From Geobacillus thermodenitrificans subsp. thermodenitrificans DSM 465 (GTDB lineage Bacteria; Bacillota; Bacilli; Bacillales; Anoxybacillaceae), in the NCBI RefSeq assembly GCF_000496575.1, contig NZ_AYKT01000001.1, forward strand, positions 310,001 to 374,000: DNA of 64,000 bases, written 5' to 3'. Below are positions 1 through 14,900 of this stretch, one piece after another (the first letter of the stretch is position 1; each line of letters starts with the position of its first letter). The position numbers and the translations under genes are program-made. The notes under the pieces were generated by a model. The model was not told the origin of the DNA, made no database searches, and saw nothing but the letters and a program-made list of their open reading frames with translations.

Positions 1-35
1 CTTGGTCAATAAATCGCAGAGAGGGGCGTTGTCGG

Positions 36-1162
<1,127 letters not shown>

Positions 1163-1192
1163 TGCCGTTTCCATAAGGCGAGGGGGAGAACG

Positions 1193-1954
1193 ATGGGGAG
1201 CGCGCTAACGCTAAAAGGAGACGAACAGAAATATTGGGACGACTGGGTCAACGGCCGCGACCGGCATGCGGCCGAGGAGCTCGTACAGCGCTATATGCCG
1301 CTCGTTTCTTACCATGTGCAGCGGCTTTCCGCCACGCTGCCGAGTTCCGTGCCGAAGGAAGAGCTGGTCAGCCTTGGGCTTGTCGGTTTGTACGATGCGC
1401 TTGAAAAGTTTGACCCATCGCGCGACTTGAAATTTGACACATATGCATCGTTTCGCATCCGCGGCGCCATCCTCGACGGTTTGCGCAAAGAAGATTGGCT
1501 GCCGCGCAGTGTGCGCGACAAAGTAAAAAAAATTGAAGAGACGGCTGAGCGGCTTGAGCAACGGTACATGCGGTCGGTGACGGCGAAAGAAGTTGCCGCC
1601 GAGCTCGGAATGACGGAAGAAGAAGTGCAGGCAGCGGTCAATGAAACGTTTTTTTCCAATTGGCTTTCGCTCGGGCAGACAGCCTGTGAAGAGGACGATG
1701 AGCCGCTTGCGATCCGCGACGACCGCGCCGTACTTCCGGAAGAACAAGTCGTCAAGCAAGAAATGATCGAAAAGCTGGCCGTGGGTATCGGACAGTTGAA
1801 TGAAAAAGAGCAGCTTGTCATTAGCTTGTTTTACAAAGAGGAACTCACGTTTACGGAAATTGGGAGCATCCTGCAGCTGTCCACATCAAGAATTTCCCAA
1901 ATTCATGCCAAAGCGCTGTGGAAATTGCGCCGTTTTTTTGCTGAGGAGCAATGA
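1193..1954 (+). CDS. sigD: Sigma-28 family flagellar sigma factor SigD
   Basis: SigD directs RNA polymerase to flagellin, motor, chemotaxis and autolysin genes. The 253-residue protein shows sigma region 2 around residues 25-95 (LVGLYDALEKFDPSRDLKF and TYASFRIRGAILDGLRKEDW), region 3 around 110-150, and a region 4 helix-turn-helix at the C terminus (LTFTEIGSILQLSTSRISQI). Length and order are those of FliA/SigD. A GAGGGGGAG ribosome site precedes ATG 1193. Its place behind cheD matches the end of the B. subtilis fla/che operon, where distal position influences the motile/sessile decision. Confidence 0.96.
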   Translation: MGSALTLKGDEQKYWDDWVNGRDRHAAEELVQRYMPLVSYHVQRLSATLPSSVPKEELVSLGLVGLYDALEKFDPSRDLKFDTYASFRIRGAILDGLRKEDWLPRSVRDKVKKIEETAERLEQRYMRSVTAKEVAAELGMTEEEVQAAVNETFFSNWLSLGQTACEEDDEPLAIRDDRAVLPEEQVVKQEMIEKLAVGIGQLNEKEQLVISLFYKEELTFTEIGSILQLSTSRISQIHAKALWKLRRFFAEEQ

Positions 1955-1973
1955 GGGGAAAGGAAGTGGAAAG

Positions 1974-2219
1974 GTGGATATTCAGCTGCCTGCGTTACAA
2001 AGTGTGATGCCAAAAGTGCCGGAAGCGGGAGGTATGCATGCTGCTGCACAGCACCATCCTTATACTGTGCAGGCGCAAATGGCGGAGGCCAGCGAAAAAC
2101 GGACAGAGCGGGCACGCCGCCAAGTGACGGACAAGCGGACAGGCACCCGTGCAGGGTGGGAGGCGTCGCGGTTCGGAGGCCATCCTTATAAAGGAAAAAC
2201 GATTGACATTAAAGGATAG
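1974..2219 (+). CDS. Unrecognised 81-residue protein between sigD and swrB
   Basis: I do not recognise this protein. It starts at GTG 1974 behind a GGAAAGGAAGTGG ribosome site, 19 bases after the sigD stop, and ends with a TAG that touches the next gene. The N-terminal half is rich in Pro, Gln, Met and His; the middle is very basic (repeated KR, RR and KRT); the end is HPYKGKTIDIKG. No membrane segment or signal peptide is visible, and a soluble, perhaps nucleic-acid- or partner-binding protein is the most that can be inferred. Tight packing between sigD and swrB suggests co-expression with motility genes. B. subtilis has no counterpart here as far as I recall. Confidence 0.7.
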   Translation: MDIQLPALQSVMPKVPEAGGMHAAAQHHPYTVQAQMAEASEKRTERARRQVTDKRTGTRAGWEASRFGGHPYKGKTIDIKG

Positions 2220-2227
2220 TGAACATC

Positions 2228-2809
2228 ATGGGAGCATTTTGGCTAGCTATCAGCTTGCTGTTACATGCGTTTTCCTTTTTGCTCATCATTTTGCTTTACA
2301 TGCGTCTGTCGCGGCTTGGCGAGGCGGAACAGCGCGCAGCAAAGCGGGCGGAAGAGCTCGAGGAGGCGATGGCGGCTCACCTTGTCGCCTGGAAAGAAGA
2401 GAACGAGCGTTTTTTGGGCGAGCTTGACGCGTTGCTTCGGACGAAAACAACCGCCGGGGCTGCCAAGCAGCCACTGGCTTCAAAACTAGCAGCACCTGCA
2501 CCGCGCTCAGCAAGCGACGGCAGCGGATCGGCATCGCCTACATCGCCCACGGATGAAAGCGGGGCGGAAGAAAAAAACGGAGAAATCGCGCAAACGGGAC
2601 AGAACGACCGTGACGTGGCGCTCGATTATTTTCCGGACATTGAAGCGATCGAAGATGTGCTAGACCTTTCACCGTCCGCCAGCGCGGCTGATGCCGCTCG
2701 CCGTTTACATGAAGAGGGGGCGACGATTGAGGAGATTGCCAAAAAACTGCAAAAAGGAAAAACGGAAGTGGAGCTGCTGTTGAAATTTGACCGAAAAACG
2801 AGTGAATAA
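2228..2809 (+). CDS. swrB: Swarming motility protein SwrB (YlxL)
   Basis: SwrB promotes maturation of the flagellar type III secretion apparatus in B. subtilis. The 193-residue protein has one N-terminal membrane helix (about residues 3-24), a charged predicted coiled coil, a low-complexity Ser/Pro/Ala linker and a conserved C-terminal segment from about residue 135 (DYFPDIEAIEDVLDL, then ARRLHEEGATIEEIAKKLQK), which looks like the small helical domain of the family. I chose ATG 2228; a GTG at 2219 overlapping the previous stop is possible but sits only two bases from the AAAGGA ribosome site. The match to SwrB rests on position, topology and the C-terminal motif, not strong overall similarity. 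Confidence 0.78.
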   Translation: MGAFWLAISLLLHAFSFLLIILLYMRLSRLGEAEQRAAKRAEELEEAMAAHLVAWKEENERFLGELDALLRTKTTAGAAKQPLASKLAAPAPRSASDGSGSASPTSPTDESGAEEKNGEIAQTGQNDRDVALDYFPDIEAIEDVLDLSPSASAADAARRLHEEGATIEEIAKKLQKGKTEVELLLKFDRKTSE

Positions 2810-2813
2810 CAGC

Positions 2814-2843
2814 TTGATTTACCACCGGCGATTATGATATATT
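2814..2843 (+). promoter_or_regulatory. Putative sigma-A promoter of rpsB
   Basis: TTGATT (2814-2819) and TATATT (2838-2843) are separated by 18 bases just after the swrB stop. The predicted start near 2850 gives rpsB a leader of about 110 nucleotides. Confidence 0.5.
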
Positions 2844-2849
2844 TTTACA

Positions 2850-2962
2850 TGGTGTGAATACACACGCCTGATGATTTCAGCAACGGTGCTGGCGAGGCCA
2901 GTCTTGCTGAAAGATGAGACAGGCGGAGGTACAAAAACCACAAGGAAACAGGAGGAGCATAC
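2850..2962 (+). promoter_or_regulatory. Structured rpsB leader with nested hairpin
   Basis: The leader contains a small hairpin (GTGTG 2852-2856 with CACAC 2861-2865) and a larger nested one. The outer arms TTTCAGCAA (2875-2883) and TTGCTGAAA (2904-2912) pair perfectly, as do the inner arms CTGGC (2889-2893) and GCCAG (2897-2901) around a GAG loop. No U-run follows, so this is not a terminator. An S2-binding autoregulatory site is a reasonable inference, since ribosomal protein leaders often work this way, but I cannot match it to a known motif. Confidence 0.5.
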
Positions 2963-3670
2963 ATGTCAGTGATTTCGATGAAACAACTGCTTGAAGCTGG
3001 CGTCCATTTCGGACATCAGACTCGCCGTTGGAATCCGAAAATGAAAAAATACATTTTCACGGAGCGCAACGGTATTTATATTATCGACTTGCAAAAAACG
3101 GTTAAAAAAGTCGAGGAAGCATATAACTTTGTGCGCGAATTAGCGGGCAACGGCGGCAAAATTTTGTTCGTCGGCACGAAAAAACAAGCGCAAGAATCAG
3201 TGAAAGAGGAAGCGGAACGCTGCGGCATGTTTTATGTCAACCAACGTTGGCTTGGCGGTACGCTGACGAACTTCGCGACGATCCAAAAACGGATTAAACG
3301 TTTGCGTGAAATTGAAAAAATGGAAGAAGACGGCGTATTTGACGTGCTTCCGAAAAAAGAAGTCATCGGCTTGAAAAAAGAAAAAGAGCGGCTCGAGAAA
3401 TTTTTAGGCGGCATTAAAGACATGAAAGAGCTGCCGGATGCGTTGTTCGTCATCGACCCGCGCAAAGAGCGGATCGCGGTGGCGGAAGCGCGCAAGTTGA
3501 ACATCCCGATCATCGGTATCGTCGACACGAACTGCGATCCGGATGAAATCGACTACGTCATCCCGGCAAACGATGACGCCATCCGCGCCGTTAAACTGTT
3601 GACGTCGAAAATCGCCGATGCAGTGCTTGAAGCAAAACAAGGCGAAGAGGCAGCCGTCGCAGCGGAGTAA
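2963..3670 (+). CDS. rpsB: Small ribosomal subunit protein uS2
   Basis: S2 binds at the junction of the 30S head and body and is needed for S1-type or leadered mRNA initiation. The 235-residue protein begins [20 protein letters not shown] and contains the family signatures [32 protein letters not shown] and [20 protein letters not shown] strong GGAGGAG site precedes ATG 2963. It is followed by an intrinsic terminator and then tsf, the order conserved across bacteria. Confidence 0.98.
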   Translation: MSVISMKQLLEAGVHFGHQTRRWNPKMKKYIFTERNGIYIIDLQKTVKKVEEAYNFVRELAGNGGKILFVGTKKQAQESVKEEAERCGMFYVNQRWLGGTLTNFATIQKRIKRLREIEKMEEDGVFDVLPKKEVIGLKKEKERLEKFLGGIKDMKELPDALFVIDPRKERIAVAEARKLNIPIIGIVDTNCDPDEIDYVIPANDDAIRAVKLLTSKIADAVLEAKQGEEAAVAAE

Positions 3671-3681
3671 GACAGCTTAGG

Positions 3682-3721
3682 AAAGGTGATAAGAGGGGAA
3701 AGCCTTTTATCACCTTTTTTT
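3682..3721 (+). terminator. Intrinsic terminator between rpsB and tsf
   Basis: AAAGGTGATAA pairs with TTTTATCACCTTT and is followed by a T-run. As rpsB and tsf are normally co-transcribed, this is likely a partial terminator setting the S2 to EF-Ts ratio; a TATACT at 3747-3752 without a good -35 could give tsf some independent transcription. Confidence 0.85.
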
Positions 3722-3827
3722 GAGACAGAAATCAGCAACTTTTGGCTATACTAACGAATAAGGGCAAAACAGGCACCCGCTGCCGACATCGATACATATA
3801 TGGGATAAAGAGAAGGAGGAGCTTTTC

Positions 3828-5506
<1,679 letters not shown>

Positions 5507-5508
5507 CG

Positions 5509-6066
5509 ATGGCAAAGCAAGTGATCCAACAGGCGAAAGAAAAAATGGATAAAGCTGTGCAAGCGTTCAGCCGCGAGTTGGCGACCGTCCGTGCCGGTCG
5601 GGCGAACGCGGGGTTGCTTGAGAAAGTAACCGTTGACTATTACGGTGTCGCAACGCCGATCAACCAGCTCGCTACGATCAGCGTGCCGGAAGCGCGTATG
5701 CTTGTCATTCAGCCGTATGACAAATCGGTCATTAAAGAAATGGAAAAAGCGATTTTAGCGTCGGACTTAGGAGTGACGCCGTCGAATGACGGATCGGTTA
5801 TCCGCCTTGTCATTCCGCCGCTTACTGAAGAACGTCGCCGTGAACTGGCGAAGCTCGTCAAAAAATATTCGGAAGAAGCGAAAGTTGCGGTGCGCAACAT
5901 CCGTCGCGATGCAAACGATGAGCTGAAAAAACTCGAGAAAAATAGCGAGATTACGGAAGATGAGCTGCGCAGCTATACCGACGAAGTGCAAAAGCTGACC
6001 GACAGCCATATCGCCAAAATTGACGCCATCACAAAAGAGAAAGAAAAAGAAGTGATGGAAGTATAG
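5509..6066 (+). CDS. frr: Ribosome recycling factor
   Basis: RRF acts with EF-G to split post-termination ribosomes. The 185-residue protein is full length, with the signatures [20 protein letters not shown] near the N terminus and [20 protein letters not shown] in the long helical domain, ending in the usual charged helix. AAGGGGG precedes ATG 5509, and the gene follows pyrH almost without gap, as in most Firmicutes. A terminator follows directly. Confidence 0.98.
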   Translation: MAKQVIQQAKEKMDKAVQAFSRELATVRAGRANAGLLEKVTVDYYGVATPINQLATISVPEARMLVIQPYDKSVIKEMEKAILASDLGVTPSNDGSVIRLVIPPLTEERRRELAKLVKKYSEEAKVAVRNIRRDANDELKKLEKNSEITEDELRSYTDEVQKLTDSHIAKIDAITKEKEKEVMEV

Positions 6067-6077
6067 GAAAACGATGC

Positions 6078-6107
6078 AAACCCTCTATGTTGATGGAGGG
6101 TTTTTTT
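6078..6107 (+). terminator. Intrinsic terminator after frr
   Basis: CCCTC (6081-6085) pairs with GAGGG (6096-6100), flanked by A's and a seven-T run. The T-run directly abuts the uppS -10 element. Confidence 0.88.
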
Positions 6108-6115
6108 GCTATAAT
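6107..6115 (+). promoter_or_regulatory. Extended -10 promoter of uppS
   Basis: TGC followed by TATAAT (6110-6115) is a consensus extended -10; no good -35 is present because that space is the frr terminator. Transcription would start near 6122, 25 bases before the uppS start. Confidence 0.55.
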
Positions 6116-6147
6116 GGAAAGGCAAAACACGTTTGCGGAGGACACGT

Positions 6148-6921
6148 ATGTTCAATAAAATGTGGAAAAATAAAGAGAAAGACGCCCTGTTGACGAAAGA
6201 GGATGTGCTTAGTCATCCGATTCCGAACCACGTCGCCATCATCATGGACGGGAACGGAAGATGGGCGAAAAAGCGGGCTTTGCCGAGGGTGGCCGGCCAT
6301 TATGAAGGGATGCAAGTTGTGCGCAAAATTACCCGTTTTGCTAACGAGCTTGGGGTGCGCGTTTTGTCGCTTTATGCGTTTTCAACAGAAAATTGGAAAC
6401 GTCCGAAAAGCGAAGTCGACTATTTAATGAAACTGCCAGAACAGTTTTTGACGACATTTCTTCCCGAGCTTGTCGCAGAGAATGTGAAAGTGCAAGTGAT
6501 CGGCCGTACAGACGAGCTCCCGGATCATACACGTCAAGCCATCAGGAGAGCCATTCACGAAACGAGTGGCAACACCGGCCTAATTTTAAACTTTGCGCTC
6601 AATTATGGAAGCCGGGCGGAAATTACCGCTGCTGTTCAGCAAATCGCCAAAGACGTCCAACGTGGGGCACTCGCGCCGGGGGACATTACCGAGTCACTCA
6701 TTTCCTCCTATTTGATGACGGGTGGGCTTGACGATCCGGATTTGCTCATTCGTACGAGCGGAGAAATTCGTTTAAGCAATTTTATGCTTTGGCAGTTGGC
6801 GTATACGGAGTTTTGGTTTACTGATGTATTATGGCCGGATTTTACTGAACAACATTTCTTGCAGGCGATTGCCGCTTACCAGCAGCGCGACCGCCGATTT
6901 GGAGGAGTGTCAGCACGATGA
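6148..6921 (+). CDS. uppS: Isoprenyl transferase (undecaprenyl diphosphate synthase)
   Basis: UppS adds eight isopentenyl units in cis to farnesyl diphosphate to make the C55 carrier lipid for peptidoglycan and teichoic acid synthesis. The 257-residue protein has the catalytic P-loop-like motif IIMDGNGRWAKKR with its essential Asp, then YAFSTENWKRP, and the C-terminal DLLIRTSGEIRLSNFMLWQ and Y(T)E(F)WF segments. ATG 6148 follows GCGGAGGA; a longer TTG start at 6133 would put the ribosome site inside the gene. The stop overlaps cdsA as ATGA. Confidence 0.96.
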   Translation: MFNKMWKNKEKDALLTKEDVLSHPIPNHVAIIMDGNGRWAKKRALPRVAGHYEGMQVVRKITRFANELGVRVLSLYAFSTENWKRPKSEVDYLMKLPEQFLTTFLPELVAENVKVQVIGRTDELPDHTRQAIRRAIHETSGNTGLILNFALNYGSRAEITAAVQQIAKDVQRGALAPGDITESLISSYLMTGGLDDPDLLIRTSGEIRLSNFMLWQLAYTEFWFTDVLWPDFTEQHFLQAIAAYQQRDRRFGGVSAR

Positions 6922-7712
6922 AACAGCGAATCATTACCGGAGTCATAGCGGCGGCGCTCTTTTTGCCGATTGTTATTTTAGGTGGATTTCCGTTTATAAT
7001 AGTAACATATATATTGGCTACGGTTGGGTTGTTTGAACTGCTGCGGATGAAAGGGATGTCCCCGCTGTCATTCGCCGGGGGAGCCGGGTTCGCGGCTCTT
7101 TGGCTGTTGCTTGTTCCCGCCAGCTATGGTGACGAGTGGGTGGCGTCTGGGTCTGCCAAGTTTGGCGTGCTTGCTGCCCTCGCCTTTTTGTTGCTTGTTG
7201 GCACCGTTTTGACAAAAAATACGCTGACGTTCGATGAAGCGGCATTTATCGTGTTGGCGGTCCTTTATGTCGGCGTTGGATTTTTCTGCTTCGGTGCCGT
7301 CCGTTTAGCTGGTTTGTCGTACTTGATTTATGCGCTGTTTGTCATTTGGGCGACCGACATCGGGGCATATTTTTTCGGCCGCGCGTTCGGTCGGCGTAAG
7401 CTATGGCCGGAAATCAGTCCAAACAAAACAATCGAAGGTGCCATCGGCGGCATCGGCTCCGCTGTTGCCATCGCTGCCGTTTACGAATGGACGGCTGGTC
7501 TGTTCGACAGCCTCGGTGCGGCGATTGGGCTCGCGCTCTTGCTTTCGATGTTCGGCCAGCTCGGCGACTTGGTCGAGTCGGCGTTCAAGCGCCATTACGG
7601 CGTGAAGGATTCGGGAGCGATTTTGCCGGGGCATGGCGGCATTTTGGATCGGTTTGATAGTCTATTGTTTGTGTTGCCGCTCTTATACATATTTATCGAA
7701 GTGGTACGATAA
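6918..7712 (+). CDS. cdsA: Phosphatidate cytidylyltransferase
   Basis: CdsA makes CDP-diacylglycerol from phosphatidate and CTP, the branch point for phosphatidylglycerol and phosphatidylethanolamine. The 264-residue protein is very hydrophobic, with about seven to eight membrane segments, and carries the family signature near residues 195-235: FGQLGDLVESAFKRHYGVKD, then LPGHGGILDRFDSL, which supply the metal-binding Asp residues. It overlaps the uppS stop by four bases. Confidence 0.96.
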   Translation: MKQRIITGVIAAALFLPIVILGGFPFIIVTYILATVGLFELLRMKGMSPLSFAGGAGFAALWLLLVPASYGDEWVASGSAKFGVLAALAFLLLVGTVLTKNTLTFDEAAFIVLAVLYVGVGFFCFGAVRLAGLSYLIYALFVIWATDIGAYFFGRAFGRRKLWPEISPNKTIEGAIGGIGSAVAIAAVYEWTAGLFDSLGAAIGLALLLSMFGQLGDLVESAFKRHYGVKDSGAILPGHGGILDRFDSLLFVLPLLYIFIEVVR

Positions 7713-7732
7713 GAGGATGAGGAGTGAAAGGA

Positions 7733-8881
7733 TTGAAATATATTAGTATATTAGGGGCGAGCGGATCGATCGGCACGCAAACGCTCGATGTCATCCGCGC
7801 CCATCCGGACAAATTCCGCTTAGCCGCGGCATCGGTCGGGAAAAATGTTGAAGCGGCCAGACGTCTTATCTCCGAATTTTCTCCTCGCCTTGTCGCCGTC
7901 GCCGACCGCGGTGCTTATGAGACGCTCTACAGTGAATACGGCGGGCGGCTGGCGATTGTGTACGGAGAGGAAGGGCTGGTTGAGGCGGCCGTTTGCTCAG
8001 AAGCCGATATTGTCGTCACCGCTGTCGTCGGCAGCATCGGCCTTGTGCCGACGCTAAAAGCGATCGAGGCGGGAAAAACGATCGCCCTTGCCAATAAAGA
8101 AACGCTTGTTGTCGCTGGGCATCTTGTCACAGCCGCGGCGGAAAAGCACAATGTGCCCCTGCTGCCGGTCGATAGCGAACATTCCGCCATTTTTCAATGT
8201 TTGCAAGGAGAAAAGCACGAGCACGTCGAGAAGCTCATTCTCACGGCATCCGGCGGCAGTTTCCGCGACAAGACGCGCGAGGAGCTTGCCCATGTGACGG
8301 TCGAGGAAGCGCTTTGTCATCCGAACTGGTCAATGGGAGCAAAAATTACGATTGATTCGGCGACGATGATGAACAAAGGATTTGAAGTCATTGAAGCCCA
8401 TTGGCTGTTTCGGTTGCCGTATGAGCGGATCGAAGTCGTCCTGCACCGTGAGAGCGTCATCCATTCGCTTGTCGAGTTTCGCGACACAAGCGTTCTCGCT
8501 CAGCTTGGCACGCCGGATATGCGCGTTCCGATCCAATATGCGTTGACTTATCCGGAGCGGCTGCCGCTTTCTGTCGCGAAGCCGCTGAATTTAGCAACGC
8601 TAGGGACGCTCCATTTCGCTCCGGTTGATTTTGACCGCTACCGCTGTCTGCGGTTTGCCTATGAAGCTGGAAAACGCGGTGGCTCGCTGCCGGTGGTCTT
8701 AAACGCGGCCAATGAGGAAGCGGTTGCTGCGTTTTTAGCCGGCCGCATTCCGTTTTTGGCCATCGAAGAGTGGATCGAGCGCGCTCTTGAGCGCCATCGC
8801 CTAGTGAGCGATCCGCAGCTTGAGGAGATTCGCGAAATCGACGCAGATACGCGCGCTTATGTTCGCTCACTACTATCGTAA
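7733..8881 (+). CDS. dxr: 1-deoxy-D-xylulose 5-phosphate reductoisomerase
   Basis: Dxr converts DXP to 2-C-methyl-D-erythritol 4-phosphate, the committed step of the MEP isoprenoid pathway that feeds uppS. The 382-residue protein has an N-terminal NADPH-binding loop ([16 protein letters not shown]), the metal and substrate site around [14 protein letters not shown], and the flexible loop with TASGGSF and [22 protein letters not shown] place the start at TTG 7733, eight bases after GGAG; the GTG at 7724 lies inside the ribosome site. Confidence 0.95.
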   Translation: MKYISILGASGSIGTQTLDVIRAHPDKFRLAAASVGKNVEAARRLISEFSPRLVAVADRGAYETLYSEYGGRLAIVYGEEGLVEAAVCSEADIVVTAVVGSIGLVPTLKAIEAGKTIALANKETLVVAGHLVTAAAEKHNVPLLPVDSEHSAIFQCLQGEKHEHVEKLILTASGGSFRDKTREELAHVTVEEALCHPNWSMGAKITIDSATMMNKGFEVIEAHWLFRLPYERIEVVLHRESVIHSLVEFRDTSVLAQLGTPDMRVPIQYALTYPERLPLSVAKPLNLATLGTLHFAPVDFDRYRCLRFAYEAGKRGGSLPVVLNAANEEAVAAFLAGRIPFLAIEEWIERALERHRLVSDPQLEEIREIDADTRAYVRSLLS

Positions 8882-8895
8882 AGGTGGTTGAAACT

Positions 8896-11881
<2,986 letters not shown>

Positions 11882-11888
11882 ACGAACG

Positions 11889-11928
11889 GCGCCGGCGAAA
11901 AAGAACCCGCTTCTTTTTTCGCCGGCGC
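11889..11928 (+). other. Long GC-rich hairpin after proS
   Basis: GCGCCGGCG (11889-11897) and CGCCGGCGC (11920-11928) pair perfectly, and A-rich and T-rich inner arms extend the stem. There is no T-run after it, so it may act as a terminator only with help, or protect the proS 3' end. Confidence 0.6.
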
Positions 11929-11942
11929 TGTTGCCGTTTGTA

Positions 11943-11951
11943 TGGTATGAT
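11943..11951 (+). promoter_or_regulatory. Possible extended -10 promoter of polC
   Basis: TGG followed by TATGAT (11946-11951) forms an extended -10 with no convincing -35. It lies 37 bases upstream of the polC start. Confidence 0.4.
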
Positions 11952-11987
11952 AGAGAAAGAGAAATGATTTCGTTGAGAGGGGAAGTC

Positions 11988-14900
11988 ATGGTTACGAAAG
12001 AACAAAAAGAGCGGTTTCTCGTATTGCTCGAGCAGCTGAAGATGACGTCGGATGAATGGATGCCGTACTTTCGAGAGGCGGCCATTCGGAAAGTCGTGAT
12101 TGATAAAGAGGAAAAAAGCTGGCATTTTCATTTTCAATTGGCGAACGTGCTGCCGGTTGATGTGTACAAGTCGTTTACGGACCGATTGGCAGCCGCATTC
12201 CGTCATATCGCTGCTGTCCGTCATACGATTTATGTCGAAGAGCCGCATGTGACCGAAACGGATGTGCAGGCGTATTGGCCGCTTTGCCTTGAACAGCTGC
12301 AAGAAGGCGTGTCGCCGCTCGTCGATTTGCTTAGCCGGCAGACGCCGGCGGTGAAAGGAAACAAGCTCTTTGTCACCGCCCGTCATGATGCAGAAGCGTT
12401 GGCCGTCAAGCGGCGATTCGCCAAAAAAATCGCGGATGTCTACGCTTCGTTTGGGTTTCCGCTCCTTCACCTCGAAGTCGGCATTCAACCGGCCGAGCAG
12501 GAAATGGAGCGGTTTTTGGCGCAAAAACAGCAAGAAGATGAAGAACGAGCGCTCGCCGTGCTGACGGATTTGGCGAAAGAAGAAGAAAAAGCGGAAGCGG
12601 CTTCTCCGTCCGGCCCGCTTGTCATCGGCTATCCGATCCGCGACGAGGAGCCGGTGCGTCCGCTTGAGACGATCGTCGAGGAAGAGCGACGTGTCGTTGT
12701 GCAAGGGTATGTGTTTGACGCTGAAGTGACCGAACTCAAAAGTGGCCGTACGCTGCTGACGATGAAAATCACGGATTATACGAACTCTATTGTTATCAAA
12801 ATGTTCTCGCGTGACAAAGAAGACGCTGCACTGATGTCCAGCGTGAAAAAAGGCATGTGGGTGAAAGTGCGCGGCAGTGTGCAAAACGATACGTTCGTCC
12901 GCGATTTAGTCATTATCGCTAATGACTTAAACGAAGTGGCGGCGAACGAACGGCGCGATACGGCACCGGAAGGCGAAAAACGAGTCGAACTCCATTTACA
13001 CACACCGATGAGCCAAATGGATGCGGTCACTTCAGTGGCGAAGCTCATTGAACAGGCGAAAAAATGGGGGCACCCGGCGGTGGCCATCACCGACCATGCC
13101 GTCGTTCAATCGTTTCCGGAAGCGTATAGTGCGGCGAAAAAACACGGCATGAAAGTGTTGTATGGGATGGAAGCGAACATCGTTGATGACGGAGTGCCGA
13201 TCGCCTACAACGAGGCGCACCGCCGCCTTTCCGACGAGACGTATGTTGTCTTTGACGTCGAAACGACCGGATTGTCGGCTGTATACAACACGATCATCGA
13301 GTTGGCGGCGGTGAAAGTCAAAGACGGTGAAATCATCGATCGGTTTATGTCGTTTGCCAATCCGCACCATCCGTTATCGGTGACGACGATGGAATTGACG
13401 GGCATTACCGATGAGATGGTGAAAGACGCCCCGGATGTCGAAGAGGTGCTTCGCCGCTTTATCGATTGGGTTGGTGATTCGACGCTTGCCGCCCATAACG
13501 CTAGCTTTGACATCGGCTTTTTAAACGCAGGGCTCGCCAAAATGGGGCTTGGCAAAGTCATAAACCCGGTCATCGATACACTTGAACTCGCCCGTTTTTT
13601 ATATCCGGATTTGAAAAACCATCGTCTCAATACGCTTTGTAAAAAGTTTGACATTGAATTGACACAACACCACCGCGCCATTTATGACGCCGAGGCGACC
13701 GGGCATTTGCTGATGCGGCTGCTGAAAGAAGCAGAGGAACGAGGCATTTTGTATCACGATGAGTTGAACAGCCGCACTCATAGCGAAGCATCATATCGGC
13801 TATCGCGCCCGTTTCATGTGACGTTGTTGGCTCAAAATGAGACGGGGTTGAAAAATTTGTTTAAGCTCGTTTCGCTGTCACACGTTCAATATTTTCACCG
13901 TGTGCCGCGCATTCCGCGCTCGGTGCTTGTTAAGCATCGCGATGGCTTGCTTGTCGGTTCAGGTTGCGACAAAGGGGAGCTGTTTGACAACTTGATCCAA
14001 AAGGCGCCGGAGGAAGTGGAAGAGATCGCCCGTTTTTACGATTTCCTTGAGGTGCATCCGCCAGCGGTATACAAGCCGCTGATTGAGATGGACTATGTCA
14101 AAGATGAGGAAATGATCAAAGATATTATTCGCAGCATCGTCGCCCTCGGCGAGAAGCTTGATATCCCGGTTGTCGCCACCGGCAACGTTCATTACTTGAA
14201 TCCGGAAGATAAAATTTACCGGAAAATTTTAATTCACTCGCAAGGTGGAGCGAACCCGCTCAACCGGCACGAGCTGCCGGACGTGTATTTCCGCACAACG
14301 GATGAAATGCTTGACTGTTTTTCGTTTTTAGGGGCGGAAAAAGCGAAAGAAATCGTCGTCGACAATACACAAAAAATCGCCTCGTTAATCGGCGAGGTGA
14401 AGCCGATTAAAGACGATTTGTATACGCCGCGCATCGAGGGAGCGGACGACGAAATCCGGGAAATGAGCTATCGGCGCGCGAAAGACATTTATGGCGATCC
14501 GCTGCCGAAGATCGTCGAAGAGCGGCTCGAAAAAGAGTTGAAAAGCATCATCGGCCACGGTTTTGCTGTTATTTATTTAATTTCTCATAAACTGGTGAAA
14601 AAATCGCTTGATGACGGCTATCTCGTCGGTTCGCGCGGGTCGGTCGGCTCGTCGTTTGTCGCGACGATGACGGAAATTACCGAAGTGAACCCGCTGCCGC
14701 CGCATTACGTCTGCCCGAACTGCAAACACTCCGAGTTTTTTAATGACGGCTCAGTCGGCTCGGGCTTTGACTTGCCGGATAAAAACTGCCCGCAATGTGG
14801 GACGAAGTACAAAAAAGACGGGCACGACATTCCGTTTGAGACGTTCCTCGGCTTTAAGGGTGACAAAGTACCAGATATTGACTTGAACTTCTCGGGTGAG

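Noticed and set aside
1800-1973. N-terminal extension of the small gene after sigD
   Set aside because: It would lie out of frame inside the sigD 3' end; the GTG at 1974 has its own ribosome site.
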